Under the pieces are notes generated by a model. It was not told the origin of the DNA and made no database searches. It saw only the letters and a program-made list of their open reading frames with translations. This document shows positions 17,661-27,242 of a stretch of DNA of 64,000 bases, one piece after another. The stretch is from positions 5,563 through 69,562 of the forward strand of contig DHDR01000034.1 of NCBI GenBank assembly GCA_002399445.1. Direction: 5' to 3'. The stretch's first letter is position 1. Every line of letters begins with the position of its first letter. Made by a program: the position numbers and the translations under genes. Origin of the DNA: Ruminococcaceae bacterium UBA4871 (GTDB lineage: Bacteria > Bacillota > Clostridia > Oscillospirales > Acutalibacteraceae).

Positions 17661-18362
17661 ATGAGTGAAGACAAAATTCTGGTCGTGGACGATGATCACG
17701 AAATTACAAAGGCAATTGCTCTGCTGCTGCAAAAAGAAGGGCTGCAGACTGAGTGTGCCTACAATGGAATGGAGGCGTTAGAAAAAGTAACAGATCCGCA
17801 GGTCTGTCTGTTGATTATTGATGTGATGATGCCAAGGTTAGATGGTCTTTCTGCTGTAATGCGCATCCGCGAAAAGCGAAACCTTCCGATTCTTGTGCTG
17901 TCTGCAAAAAGTGAGGATTCTGACAAAATACTCGGCCTTTCTATGGGGGCAGACGACTACATTACCAAGCCGTTTAACCCCCTAGAATTGACAGCCCGGG
18001 TAAAATCTCATCTCAGACGTTACAAAACGCTGGGCAGCCGGAATGAAGAAATGCAGCGCGGTATTCTGTGTACCGGCCGGCTCGCCTTTGATCCTGCTGC
18101 AAAACAACTGGCTGCAGACGGTGAACCTGTGCATTTAACCGCAACAGAAACAAAAATTGTTAATCTCTTGATGCGAAATCTCGGGCGTGTCTTCTCCGCC
18201 GAGGAAATTTACCGCCGGGTGTGGCACGAAGATGCCTACAACGTGGAAAACACAGTGATGGTACATATCCGGCGCATCCGCGAAAAAATCGAACTGAATC
18301 CAAAAGAACCTGAATACTTAAAGGTGGTGTGGGGACTTGGTTATAAAATGGAAAAGAAATGA
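17661..18362 (+). CDS. OmpR/PhoB-family response regulator
   Basis: This DNA-binding response regulator has 233 residues from ATG at 17661, set by AGGAGG. The receiver domain (1-115) has acidic residues DDD at 10-12, the phosphorylation site Asp54 in LIIDVMMPRLDG, and Lys in YITKPFNP. A winged helix (about 135-230) follows, with TATETKIVNLLMRNLGRVFS and ENTVMVHIRRIREKIE. It is cotranscribed with the overlapping histidine kinase gene. The signal sensed is unknown; the next gene is rodA-like, so an envelope-related role is possible. Confidence 0.92.
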   Translation: MSEDKILVVDDDHEITKAIALLLQKEGLQTECAYNGMEALEKVTDPQVCLLIIDVMMPRLDGLSAVMRIREKRNLPILVLSAKSEDSDKILGLSMGADDYITKPFNPLELTARVKSHLRRYKTLGSRNEEMQRGILCTGRLAFDPAAKQLAADGEPVHLTATETKIVNLLMRNLGRVFSAEEIYRRVWHEDAYNVENTVMVHIRRIREKIELNPKEPEYLKVVWGLGYKMEKK

Positions 18363-20508
18363 AGGCAAGAATACGGTTCATTTACAAAAGCACTGGCGAA
18401 ATAACAGGTTCGTCGGGTGGTTGGGTTTTTTCTTAGGTACCAGCATTTTGCTGACCGTGGCCGCATGTTTTTTCGGTCCACAGGTTGCAGCTTCCATCGG
18501 CAGCTCTTCCTATCAAGACCTATTGCAGGACAATTATAAAAAGACTAACCTTTTTAGGAACTCCATTATGTCCGGTATCTATGCGATGACATATGTACAT
18601 GCAAACGGCAGTTATTTCGGCAGCCTTTACAGCCCATATAATTTTCACTCCTGCACTTCTGCTGAGCAGGAAAAAAATATTTTCCCATGTGCAGCAGTCG
18701 AAAACGATAAGCTTATCTATCAACGCGGTGGGATGAATTATCACGCACTCTGCGCAGATGGGTTTCACACAAAAATGCCCTTACTGAAAATCACCTTGCA
18801 AAGCCACGCCATCACGGGGATGGAAGTCCTGCAGAACGGCAATACAGTTGATCCGGACAACAATATTGAATGGGTCTCCCAACTTCGCAATACGCTGCTG
18901 CACCGCACGATACCAAACATGACGGACGATAACGGCAAGGAACCAGCTTCCGGCATCACATCGGATAAAGGCCGCACTCTTTATTTCACCTTAACCGATT
19001 CACTTCCGAATACGTCTGTTTACAATGCCTATGCCGCTGAAAAGCAGCTGTATAACGGCATTATCAATAATTTGGGCTTTCTGATACCCGCAATACTGCT
19101 TGCGATTGCAATTCTTTTCTATCCCGGTAAGCAAAGCGGTGACCGTACCTTTGCCTCCTTTGCAGGTCACATTCCTGTGGAAATAAAACTAGTGTTATTG
19201 TTATTCTTGTATATTAGCCCTTTTGCTTTTGGCATGATCATGCTTTCTTCTCTTTCCAGTTTTGCTCTGTCGCACTGTTTATTCCTTTTGCTGTGGTATG
19301 TATGGCTCACCTATTTCCTCATCAATGACATTCTGTACAAAACTTTTGCCATGCACAGTTTGATACGCCATCTGTGGCGGAGCATGCATAACGCCTTGTA
19401 CAAAAATGCTGAAAAGGCCCCACTCACCCATTTGATCCAGCGCTGGCTTCTGCCGCTGTACATTTTTGTTAACATCTGTATGATACCATGTGTAATGATT
19501 TTTTCTTTTTCCGACAGTCTATTTTATTCGCCGTCCGGTTATCACCATCTTTTGCGATTCTGTTTTTTCGGTGGTCTTGCCGCTTTAACCATTTATTTAG
19601 AGTACCGCTGTTGGAAAAAGGCAGATTTTCTTGGCTCACAGATGGCAAAGCTGACCAATCAAATTCGATTGATTCGCAGCGGTGTGCAGCCGCCGCCCTT
19701 CCATGTGGGCGGATGTGACCAGCTTTCTGCAGCAGCATATGACCTCAATGCCGTACAGGATGGCATTGAAGCCGCTGTAAATGAACGTGTACGCAGCGAA
19801 CGCATGAAAGTAGAGCTCGTCACAAATGTCAGTCATGACTTGAAAACACCGCTTACTTCCATCATCAGCTATGTACATTTGCTGCAGGAAGAAGAGCTTT
19901 CCCCTACTGCATACGACTACGTTCAAATTCTTGCACAGAAAAGCGACCGGTTAAAATCCATTGTGCAGGATGTTTTTGACATTTCCAAAGCGGTCAGCGG
20001 CAACCTTACCGTCAATTGCAAAACGTTAGACCTTGCAAAACTGCTGCGCCAAACGCTCGCAGATATGGATGAGCAGATTACAGCAGCGCCCGTCACGTTT
20101 CGTACCCAGCTTCCGGAAAATCCCGTTTGGATTTTTTCGGATGGCGACCGGCTGTATCGTGTTTTCCAAAATTTATTTCAAAATGCAGCGCAATATTCAC
20201 TTGAAAGTTCACGTGTTTTCGTTACATTGGAGGTTGACCCAGCACACGCCTGTGTGCGTGTACGCAACACTTCTAAATATGAGATTGGTGATGCACAGGC
20301 GCTGTTAGAGCGTTTTACACGCGGGGATAACACCCGCTCTTCAGAAGGAAGCGGACTGGGACTTTCGATTGCGCAGAGCTTTACAACGGCCTGCGGCGGA
20401 ACTTTTTCAATTTCTGCACAAGCAGATCTCTTTACGGCGGAAGTTAACCTTCCACTCAGCAAGCCGCCGCAGCCAAATCAAAGCAGTGAAATAGATCCAC
20501 ACACCTGA
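18337..20508 (+). CDS. Multi-pass sensor histidine kinase
   Basis: Partner kinase of the preceding regulator. From a TTG at 18337 (AAGGTGGTG upstream, 26-bp overlap with the regulator) the protein has 723 residues; no better in-frame start is seen. It has a membrane segment at about 27-45, an extracytoplasmic region to about 245, then five further hydrophobic segments (about 246-420) instead of the usual single one. HisKA follows with His500 in VSHDLKTPLTSI, then HATPase_c with the N box QNAAQYS and GSGLGLSIAQ. The block of membrane helices resembles intramembrane-sensing kinases. The ligand is unknown. Confidence 0.88.
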   Translation: MVIKWKRNEGKNTVHLQKHWRNNRFVGWLGFFLGTSILLTVAACFFGPQVAASIGSSSYQDLLQDNYKKTNLFRNSIMSGIYAMTYVHANGSYFGSLYSPYNFHSCTSAEQEKNIFPCAAVENDKLIYQRGGMNYHALCADGFHTKMPLLKITLQSHAITGMEVLQNGNTVDPDNNIEWVSQLRNTLLHRTIPNMTDDNGKEPASGITSDKGRTLYFTLTDSLPNTSVYNAYAAEKQLYNGIINNLGFLIPAILLAIAILFYPGKQSGDRTFASFAGHIPVEIKLVLLLFLYISPFAFGMIMLSSLSSFALSHCLFLLLWYVWLTYFLINDILYKTFAMHSLIRHLWRSMHNALYKNAEKAPLTHLIQRWLLPLYIFVNICMIPCVMIFSFSDSLFYSPSGYHHLLRFCFFGGLAALTIYLEYRCWKKADFLGSQMAKLTNQIRLIRSGVQPPPFHVGGCDQLSAAAYDLNAVQDGIEAAVNERVRSERMKVELVTNVSHDLKTPLTSIISYVHLLQEEELSPTAYDYVQILAQKSDRLKSIVQDVFDISKAVSGNLTVNCKTLDLAKLLRQTLADMDEQITAAPVTFRTQLPENPVWIFSDGDRLYRVFQNLFQNAAQYSLESSRVFVTLEVDPAHACVRVRNTSKYEIGDAQALLERFTRGDNTRSSEGSGLGLSIAQSFTTACGGTFSISAQADLFTAEVNLPLSKPPQPNQSSEIDPHT

Positions 20509-20608
20509 ACTGTCCAATCAACAAATGATATGAATGCACATTCTGCCTTTCGAGCAGTCCGAAAAGAAATTCCGATATTGTCCGGTGGTGTACAAAACTT
20601 TTTTGTGC

Positions 20609-20614
20609 TATAAT
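20609..20614 (+). promoter_or_regulatory. Extended -10 promoter upstream of the rodA-like gene
   Basis: TGCTATAAT is an extended -10 (TGnTATAAT). No good -35 is present at 17 nt. It gives the rodA-like gene its own start apart from the kinase operon. Confidence 0.5.
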
Positions 20615-20667
20615 AGCGTGGAAACTGTGCCGCACGGAAAGGCTCCTGCGGCGAAAGGACGTGTGCA

Positions 20668-21822
20668 ATGCATAATTTTGGTTCGCGCGCAATCGAGTAC
20701 CTTCGGCGCACAGATAAACTGCTTTGGCTCATTATGATTGCTATTTCCATTTACAGCCTAATTCTTCTGAAAACAATCCCCAATAAAGACAGCGGCCGCA
20801 GTTGGTTCTCCATACAGCTGATGGCAATTATTGCCGGTTACATTGGTGCCTTTTTGCTGACGCTGGTTGATTACCGAACTGTCGGAAATTACTGGTATAT
20901 GATTGCAGCTTTCTGCATTTTCATTATTCTGCTTACATTATTCAAAGGAATTTCCATAGAGGGAGCTGCTGGTGTAAATGCCAAAGCATGGCTGCAGCTG
21001 CCAGGCAAAATAACTTTTCAGACCAGTGAACTAGTAAAAATTGGATTTTTGATTACTTTCGGTAAACATCTGGAACTCCTGCAGCAGGAAAACAAGATGC
21101 ACAGTCTGCAGCATGTCCTGCTCTTAGCCGTACACGCTGCTGTGCCGATTCTGTTGGTACAGATGGAAGGGGATACCGGAACTGCAATTATTTTTGGGTT
21201 TATGTTTCTGTTCATGGCTTTTTCTGCCGGCGTGCAGCTGCGGTATTTTGCGGTTCTGGCAGGTATTGGTGCAATGGCCGCACCCATCATATGGAATTTC
21301 GGACTGGAGGATTACCAAAAGTCGCGAATGCTGATTTTCCGCCACCCGGAAGCAGACCCACTCAACTATGGTTTTCAACAGCTTGCCGGCAAACTGAGCA
21401 TCTCCAGCGGGCAATTAACCGGACGCGGATTATTTGTCTCTCCGCGGGTAAATTCAGGAACCGTGCCTGTGCAGGAAAGTGATTACATTTTTTCTGCTGC
21501 CGGAGAAGAGCTGGGCTTCATCGGATGCATTTCCATCATTATTTTGCTGGTTGTCTTGCTTCTTCTGTGCATAAGGAATGCACGTCGTGCTACTGACCTG
21601 CTTGGCAGCAGCATTTGTGTCGGCTTCTTCGCCATGATTTTAGCGCAGATGTTCTTTAATCTAGGTATGTGCCTCAATCTTCTGCCGGTTATGGGTGTTA
21701 CACTGCCTTTCTTTAGTGCAGGCGGCTCCTCAGTGATGTGCCTGTACTTTGGATTCGGCCTAGTGGAAAGCGTAGCCATCCACAGTGCTGAAGGACGTAA
21801 CAGTAAACGACTGTTTGAATAA
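20668..21822 (+). CDS. RodA/FtsW/SpoVE-family peptidoglycan glycosyltransferase
   Basis: SEDS proteins polymerise lipid II into glycan strands together with a class B penicillin-binding protein. The 384 residues contain about ten membrane helices, the family segments EGAAGVNAKAWLQLP, FQTSELVKIGFLI and MEGDTGTAIIF, and the extracellular loop ending in ESDYIFSAAGEELGFIG, with its conserved acidic residues. The conserved C-terminal GVTLPFFSAGGSS is present. RodA is the best guess from length and lack of an ftsW neighbourhood; SpoVE or FtsW cannot be excluded. A bidirectional terminator follows. Confidence 0.88.
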   Translation: MHNFGSRAIEYLRRTDKLLWLIMIAISIYSLILLKTIPNKDSGRSWFSIQLMAIIAGYIGAFLLTLVDYRTVGNYWYMIAAFCIFIILLTLFKGISIEGAAGVNAKAWLQLPGKITFQTSELVKIGFLITFGKHLELLQQENKMHSLQHVLLLAVHAAVPILLVQMEGDTGTAIIFGFMFLFMAFSAGVQLRYFAVLAGIGAMAAPIIWNFGLEDYQKSRMLIFRHPEADPLNYGFQQLAGKLSISSGQLTGRGLFVSPRVNSGTVPVQESDYIFSAAGEELGFIGCISIIILLVVLLLLCIRNARRATDLLGSSICVGFFAMILAQMFFNLGMCLNLLPVMGVTLPFFSAGGSSVMCLYFGFGLVESVAIHSAEGRNSKRLFE

Positions 21823-21852
21823 TAAAGAAAAGAATAGGACATAAAACGACAG

Positions 21853-21906
21853 AAGGAAAGGACTGCTGCTTCACTTTCGTTTAGCAGCAGTCCTTTCCTT
21901 TTTTAT
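21853..21906. terminator. Bidirectional terminator between the rodA-like gene and the DUF6056-like gene
   Basis: Arms 21853-21870 and 21883-21900 are perfectly complementary over 18 bp, with T-rich tails on both strands (TTCCTTTTTT on plus). The genes on either side converge on it. Confidence 0.9.
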
Positions 21907-21912
21907 ATCCTT

Positions 21913-23526
21913 TTATGACAAACTGTCTATGTAAGCTGCAATACCACGTCCGGTTCTGGCTCTGGTGTATTGAAATGTTGCAGTATCTGGTAAGTGATAA
22001 TATTTGCGCATAGCCGTCTCATAACCCAAAGCACTTCTGTCTGGTTTAAAGTTAAATGTCACATTACAAAATGTCCAGTCAAACTGATTGTAATCAATCA
22101 ACACGGTATTCCGCTGACCTTTTTGTACTTCTGTAATCTGCTGCTCGATATGAGAAGCGGCAGTACCATTGATGATGGCACCACGCGCAATACAGGCAAA
22201 GGAAAGCACGCCTATTAGTATCAACGCGCTCTGTAAAATGTCAGCCCAACGGATAGATCTGCCATAATCCCAAAGGACGCAGAAAATCATCAGCAGAGCA
22301 AAAGCATACAAAAGCATTCTTGCACGGCCGCAGCAGTGGGTCGCAACTGCCGGTATCGCCTGTGATGCCCACATACCAGCATACAGAACGGGCAGATAGC
22401 GACAAGGATTTTCCCGATTCGGCTCTTTCTCATGTGCGCAAATCAACAAAGCCGCAAAAATCAGCAAAATATACAGGAGCCAGAAAACAGTCAGGACAGC
22501 TTCTGCCCCCATCTGAAGACGGCTGTGCCGATCTATTTTTGGCAAGAATTGCAGCATAGGAAGGTGAAGGCTCCGGCTCAAGGGTGCCAGCAATGCCCCA
22601 AAACATAAATAAAATTGTATAAGTTTATACAAACATTTCCTTTTTCCCTTCCCCTTGCGTTCAAGGAGAAATATCGCCACAAATCCCATTGCAACCAACC
22701 AAGGCCAGTAATCATTGACCAAAGGACTAAAATACCGCATAAAATTATCGGTCAGTTTTCTAAGCACACTTTCCTGCACAGTATTTTCTTGTTTCATCCG
22801 GAAATAAGCGCCGGGAGCCGTTAACATAAAAACCAGCACAACAGCATTGAGAAACGTCAGGACTTTAAAACTGAGTGGTATTTTTTCTGCACGGTTTTTT
22901 CTCAAGTATAACAAGGTCACTATGCACATAAGAAGCATCATCGTCGTCACCTGCTCATGCAGCAGTGCTGCAGCTAAAAAGCAAATTGGAGACAACCATG
23001 AAAAAACTTTTGGAAGAGATCTGCCGCGGATCTTATTGTAAAATGGTAAAAATCCTACCATCATCAGTAAAAGCGGATAGAGATAATTTGTGGAGCCATC
23101 CAGCCATAGAAATGTGTCGGAAAAGAGATGCGAAGACATCGGCAGCAGTCCGGGAAATACCGCACAGACACACGCTAAAAGGATTTCCTGTCTGTCCGGC
23201 ATGCCGTCCGAATGAAGTGAACCTCTGACATAATAGAAAAATAGCAATGAGAGCAGTACCACCACAACGGCAGTTAAAATTTTCCACACACGCATGTCCA
23301 TCATCAAAAAAACGCCGGCGAGAAGGTTCCCCATTCTGGCGCCGCCATACGTGTAGTATTTCAGATAACTGTCCCAAATTCGTGGAAAACTGCCTCCATT
23401 TACGCTAAACCGATAATCATCCCCCTGCAGGAATGTATGGGAGTAGATCACCATCCAAAAAATAAGCGCTGCCAAAAACGGGATAAAGAGAATCCAGCGT
23501 CTCCCGCTTTCTTGTTTTCTGCCCAC
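21913..23526 (-). CDS. Large polytopic membrane protein, DUF6056-like
   Basis: Function unknown. The 537-residue protein has about twelve hydrophobic segments. An acidic motif GDDYRFSVNGG lies in the first external loop, which resembles the GT-C glycosyltransferase layout with catalytic Asp near the first helix. TYGGARMGN and FSDTFLWLDGSTNYLYPLL are further polar loop segments. GTG at 23526 is chosen because GGTGGAG lies 5 nt upstream; a TTG seven codons earlier has no such site. It stands alone between terminators. A lipid-linked sugar or phospho-sugar transferase is possible but unproven. Confidence 0.6.
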   Translation of the reverse strand: MGRKQESGRRWILFIPFLAALIFWMVIYSHTFLQGDDYRFSVNGGSFPRIWDSYLKYYTYGGARMGNLLAGVFLMMDMRVWKILTAVVVVLLSLLFFYYVRGSLHSDGMPDRQEILLACVCAVFPGLLPMSSHLFSDTFLWLDGSTNYLYPLLLMMVGFLPFYNKIRGRSLPKVFSWLSPICFLAAALLHEQVTTMMLLMCIVTLLYLRKNRAEKIPLSFKVLTFLNAVVLVFMLTAPGAYFRMKQENTVQESVLRKLTDNFMRYFSPLVNDYWPWLVAMGFVAIFLLERKGKGKRKCLYKLIQFYLCFGALLAPLSRSLHLPMLQFLPKIDRHSRLQMGAEAVLTVFWLLYILLIFAALLICAHEKEPNRENPCRYLPVLYAGMWASQAIPAVATHCCGRARMLLYAFALLMIFCVLWDYGRSIRWADILQSALILIGVLSFACIARGAIINGTAASHIEQQITEVQKGQRNTVLIDYNQFDWTFCNVTFNFKPDRSALGYETAMRKYYHLPDTATFQYTRARTGRGIAAYIDSLS

Positions 23527-23614
23527 TTCTTCTCCACCCTTCAGCAAATTTATAAAATCTATTGGATTTTCCTCATATTTTCCAATTATACGCTCCTATG
23601 ATATCCTCGTCAAT

Positions 23615-23655
23615 AAAAATGAGCTTTCGCCAACTATTAAGCCGGAAAAAGCTCA
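23615..23655 (-). terminator. Terminator after htpG
   Basis: TGAGCTTT and AAAGCTCA arms (23620-23627 and 23648-23655) form a hairpin, followed on the minus strand by TTTTTATT. Confidence 0.8.
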
Positions 23656-23675
23656 CTCCTATTCAATCTTTTTAA

Positions 23676-25583
23676 TCAGCCGTTTACCATCAGCTTGCAT
23701 ATTTCATTGCTGAAGGATACTGGATTCTCAATCGGCACTCCCTCAATCAGCAGTGCCTGCGTATACAGCAATTGTGTATATTCTTTTAGTTTATTCGTAT
23801 CCAGTTTATAAAGTGCACGCAGTTTATCAAAAATCGGATGGTTTGCATTAACTTCCAGCACCCGCTGTGCCTTTACTTTGTCATTATTGCTATTGGGAAT
23901 CGCATTCAGTATTTTTTCCATTTCCATTGACAAAGCACCGTTTGTGGAAAGGCAAACCGGATGACTCTTCAATTTTGTAGAAAGGATGACTTCTTTCACC
24001 TGACCATTCAAAGAATCCTTCATGAAGTTCAGCATGTCCTTATTTTCTTCCACTTTTTTCTTGGCGGCCGTTTTCTCCTCTTCGGTTTCAAGGCCAAGGT
24101 CATCTGCGGAAACAGACTTAAATTCCTTATCATCATATTTCATCATCATGCGCAGCGCAAATTCGTCCACATTATCCGTAAGGTACAGAATCTCATAGCC
24201 TTTGTCTTTAACTGCTTCCGTTTGTGGCAGCATATCAATCTTTGCCACGGATTCGCCAGCCGCATAGTAAATGAACTTCTGGTCTTCTTTCATTCTTTCG
24301 GTATATTCTTTCAGGGTAACCAGCTTCTTCTCGCTGCTGGAATAGAAGAGGAGCAAATCCTGCAGTAAATCTTTGTGCTGACCGTAATCACTGTAGACCC
24401 CATACTTTAGCTGCAGACCAAAGGCTTTAAAGAACTGCTCATATTTCTCGCGGTCATTTTTCAGCATCGTTTCCAGTTCAGACTTAATTTTTTTCTCCAG
24501 CCGGCTGGCAATCAGTTGCAGCTGACGGTCATGCTGCAGCATTTCACGGGAAATGTTAAGGCTCAAATCCTGACTGTCTACCAAACCGCGAACAAAGCTG
24601 AAATAATCTGGCAGCAGATCCGCACATCTGTCCATAATGAGGACACCGTTGCTGTAAAGCTGCAAACCCTTTTCAAAATCCTTGGTATAGTAGTCATAAC
24701 TTGCATGGGCCGGAATAAAGAGCAGGGCATTGTAAGTGGCTACCCCCTCTGTAGAACTGTGGATAACTTTGAGGGGATTCTCATAATCGCCGAACTTGCT
24801 CTTATAAAAGTCATTGTATTCATCCTGCGTAATCTCATTTTTATTCTTGCGCCAGAGCGGAACCATGGAATTCAGTGTTTCCATCTCGGTATAATCCTCA
24901 TACTCCGGCTTATAATCGTCCGGTGCATTTTCCGGCTTTGGCTTCTGACGGCTTTTTTTCATTTCCATACGGATTGGGTAACGAATATAGTCGCTGTATT
25001 TTTTGACCAAGTTTTTAATCGTGTACTGGTCTAAATAAGTATCGTAATTGTCATCGTCCGTGTTATCTTTAATGTCCAAAATAATCTTTGTGCCGCGGCT
25101 TTCTTTTTCACAGGAATCGACTGTATAGCCTTCCACACCACAGCTCTGCCAGCGCCACGCCTCGTCGCTGCCAAAGGCCTTGCTCTCAACTGTCACACGC
25201 TTGGCAACCATAAAGGCAGAGTAAAAACCAACGCCGAACTGGCCAATAATGTCCACATCTTTTTGTTTCTGATTGGCTTCCTTAAATGCAAGGGAACCGG
25301 ACTTCGCAATTGTGCCGAGATTCTTCTCCAATTCCTCTTTTGTCATACCGCAGCCGTTATCTTCTAAGATCATTCTCCGGTTGTCATGGTCCAGTGTAAT
25401 TTGAATCGCAAAATCATCGCGGGAAAGGCCTGTATCATTTTTCTGCAGAGATTGATAATAGAGCTTATCCATTGCATCACTTGCATTACTGATTAACTCG
25501 CGCAGAAAAATTTCCTTATGCGTATAAATAGAATTAATCATTAAGTCCAAAAGACGTTTTGATTCTGCCTGAAACTGTTTCAT
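23676..25583 (-). CDS. htpG: Hsp90-family chaperone HtpG
   Basis: HtpG is the bacterial Hsp90, an ATP-dependent cytosolic dimer that remodels client proteins. The 635 residues start MKQFQAESKRLLDLMINSIY. The GHKL ATPase motifs ELISNASDAMDKL, EDNGCGMT and GQFGVGFYSAFMVAKRV are present, with middle and dimerisation domains intact. It stands alone with its own promoter, which carries a CIRCE operator, so HrcA control is likely. Confidence 0.97.
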   Translation of the reverse strand: MKQFQAESKRLLDLMINSIYTHKEIFLRELISNASDAMDKLYYQSLQKNDTGLSRDDFAIQITLDHDNRRMILEDNGCGMTKEELEKNLGTIAKSGSLAFKEANQKQKDVDIIGQFGVGFYSAFMVAKRVTVESKAFGSDEAWRWQSCGVEGYTVDSCEKESRGTKIILDIKDNTDDDNYDTYLDQYTIKNLVKKYSDYIRYPIRMEMKKSRQKPKPENAPDDYKPEYEDYTEMETLNSMVPLWRKNKNEITQDEYNDFYKSKFGDYENPLKVIHSSTEGVATYNALLFIPAHASYDYYTKDFEKGLQLYSNGVLIMDRCADLLPDYFSFVRGLVDSQDLSLNISREMLQHDRQLQLIASRLEKKIKSELETMLKNDREKYEQFFKAFGLQLKYGVYSDYGQHKDLLQDLLLFYSSSEKKLVTLKEYTERMKEDQKFIYYAAGESVAKIDMLPQTEAVKDKGYEILYLTDNVDEFALRMMMKYDDKEFKSVSADDLGLETEEEKTAAKKKVEENKDMLNFMKDSLNGQVKEVILSTKLKSHPVCLSTNGALSMEMEKILNAIPNSNNDKVKAQRVLEVNANHPIFDKLRALYKLDTNKLKEYTQLLYTQALLIEGVPIENPVSFSNEICKLMVNG

Positions 25584-25611
25584 TTCAACGACCGCCTCTT
25601 ATTTTATAATT

Positions 25612-25638
25612 TTAGCACTCTATTGCCTTAAGTGCTAA
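25612..25638. promoter_or_regulatory. CIRCE operator (HrcA site) upstream of htpG
   Basis: TTAGCACTC (25612-25620), nine bases, then AAGTGCTAA (25630-25638). This matches the CIRCE consensus TTAGCACTC-N9-GAGTGCTAA with one substitution, G to A at the first base of the right arm. It lies immediately downstream of the -10 box of the htpG promoter, the usual place for HrcA repression. Confidence 0.9.
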
Positions 25639-25642
25639 AATT

Positions 25643-25671
25643 ATTGTAGTACAGCCGACAGGAAAATTCAA
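25643..25671 (-). promoter_or_regulatory. htpG promoter
   Basis: Minus-strand -35 TTGAAT (25666-25671) and -10 TACAAT (25643-25648), 17-nt spacing, directly followed by the CIRCE element. Confidence 0.75.
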
Positions 25672-25799
25672 TAGACAAATTATGAATAATACAGCAAAAA
25701 GTCAGAACGGCCCTTTCTCTTTGCGGCAAAATTGACTTTTCACTCTCAGAAAGCATCGTCACGTGATGAGTTTCCAACTGTATTTTCATGCACAAATAA

Positions 25800-25830
25800 A
25801 AGAAAAGCCACCAGTTTCCCCAGTGGTTTC
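25800..25830 (-). terminator. Terminator after the EAL/HDOD gene
   Basis: On the minus strand CCACTGG-ggaaa-CTGGTGG, with two wobble pairs, is followed by CTTTTCTTTTATT. Confidence 0.65.
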
Positions 25831-25848
25831 AATGTAAGTCAGATATGT

Positions 25849-27168
25849 TTATTTTTTCTTACCCTGTTGTTTGGTTTCTTCTGTACCTTCGGCAGACTGA
25901 GTGCCAACACGTTCTGCTGGTTTCTCATCCTGATCAACTTGATCTTCAAACGGATGCATCAGGTCCTGCCAGATGTCATTGACATATTCCACACATTCCA
26001 AATATTTCTGAGCAACAAAAGTCATACTTAAATCCAGCTCTTTTGCAGCTTCAGAAACTCCGCGCCAATCAGCATTCTCATAGTCAATAACCAAACGGAG
26101 CAGCGCACCGGGTTCCCCTTCTCCAGTGAGCAGTCCCTGCTTCAGCTCGTCCGCCACCGGCAGCGCTTCCATTGCATTTTCAAGCGGAACCTGCAGAAGT
26201 GTATCCAAAGTAGAAAACATACCCAACAGGTAAGACTCGGAACGAGAAAGTGGGAAGTCCGGCAGAAAATCGACTAGTGCCTGGCACATGCTGCCGCGCA
26301 GGAATGCTGTTCGGATCAGTTCATTATTGACACTATCATCTTCACCGCTGAAGCTCATTAAATAAACCCACTGCTTCAACTGCCCCACGCCTAAAATGGT
26401 CAGCGCCTGCATAACCGACTTGACTTTATTCCGAAGGGCAAAGTAGCTAGAATTCACCATTTTCAGCAAAGAATAAGTCAGCGTAACATCTTGACTGATA
26501 ATCCGCTCAATTTCATCAAGATTAGGTTCTTCTTTTGTAACAGCAACCATGAGTTGGAAAAAGTTAGACTGCAGATGATCCATACGGTGAACATTTGTAC
26601 TGAGCAGATTGGCGACATTCTCACCCTGATAGAAATCCACAGCCAGTTCATTAGCCTTCTCGATGGCTGCTTCCGTATTGACATTATAAGCGGCCACCTG
26701 CTTGCCGAAGCTGCGGGCAACCATGACTTTCTGTCGAATCTTTGGATCTTCCGGATTGGAAAAATCAATTTTAATAATACTGATATCATCCAAAATTCCA
26801 AAGCACCGCTGTGTGAATTCAAAATTCATCAGCGCCACCCGATAGCCCTGTTTTTTATAGCGGCAAATAATCCTTTGCGCCAGTGGATGCACAATCACAT
26901 TATCTTCAATCTGAATAACCAATCGATTTTCTGAAAAAATGCGGGGAATATTTTTCATCAGCAGATTGGGCGTAAATGTGATGAACGCATCTTTGTCTCC
27001 CAAAAAGTTATTTTGATCCAGCCCCATAAAAAAGTCCTGAATTGCGTTGGCTGCGCGGCTGTCCTGTTGGTTGTAAAGCGAAGATTCATCTTCTTGAAAA
27101 AGTACTTCATAGGCAGCCACTTTCTTTTCGCGGTTCATAATGGGCTGTCGAACAATACAAGTCTGCAT
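25849..27168 (-). CDS. EAL-like and HDOD domain signalling protein (YuxH type)
   Basis: The 439-residue protein has the YuxH layout. Residues about 1-190 form an EAL-like domain (VRQPIMNREKKVAAYEVLFQ, KIDFSNPED) in which the catalytic motif is degenerate, so cyclic-di-GMP cleavage is unlikely. Residues about 200-390 form an HDOD domain (DEIERIISQDVTLTYSLLKMVNSSYFALRNKV). The tail is charged and rich in E, Q and K. Such proteins link second-messenger or stress signals to motility or other outputs, mostly without known enzymatic activity. It lies near chemotaxis genes but has its own transcript. The precise role is unknown. Confidence 0.82.
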   Translation of the reverse strand: MQTCIVRQPIMNREKKVAAYEVLFQEDESSLYNQQDSRAANAIQDFFMGLDQNNFLGDKDAFITFTPNLLMKNIPRIFSENRLVIQIEDNVIVHPLAQRIICRYKKQGYRVALMNFEFTQRCFGILDDISIIKIDFSNPEDPKIRQKVMVARSFGKQVAAYNVNTEAAIEKANELAVDFYQGENVANLLSTNVHRMDHLQSNFFQLMVAVTKEEPNLDEIERIISQDVTLTYSLLKMVNSSYFALRNKVKSVMQALTILGVGQLKQWVYLMSFSGEDDSVNNELIRTAFLRGSMCQALVDFLPDFPLSRSESYLLGMFSTLDTLLQVPLENAMEALPVADELKQGLLTGEGEPGALLRLVIDYENADWRGVSEAAKELDLSMTFVAQKYLECVEYVNDIWQDLMHPFEDQVDQDEKPAERVGTQSAEGTEETKQQGKKK

Positions 27169-27242
27169 TTCTGCCTTTCCTCCTTTGTCTCATACATGAT
27201 AACAAAATAATATAATCTATTTCCCTGCTAATTCGCAGAAAA

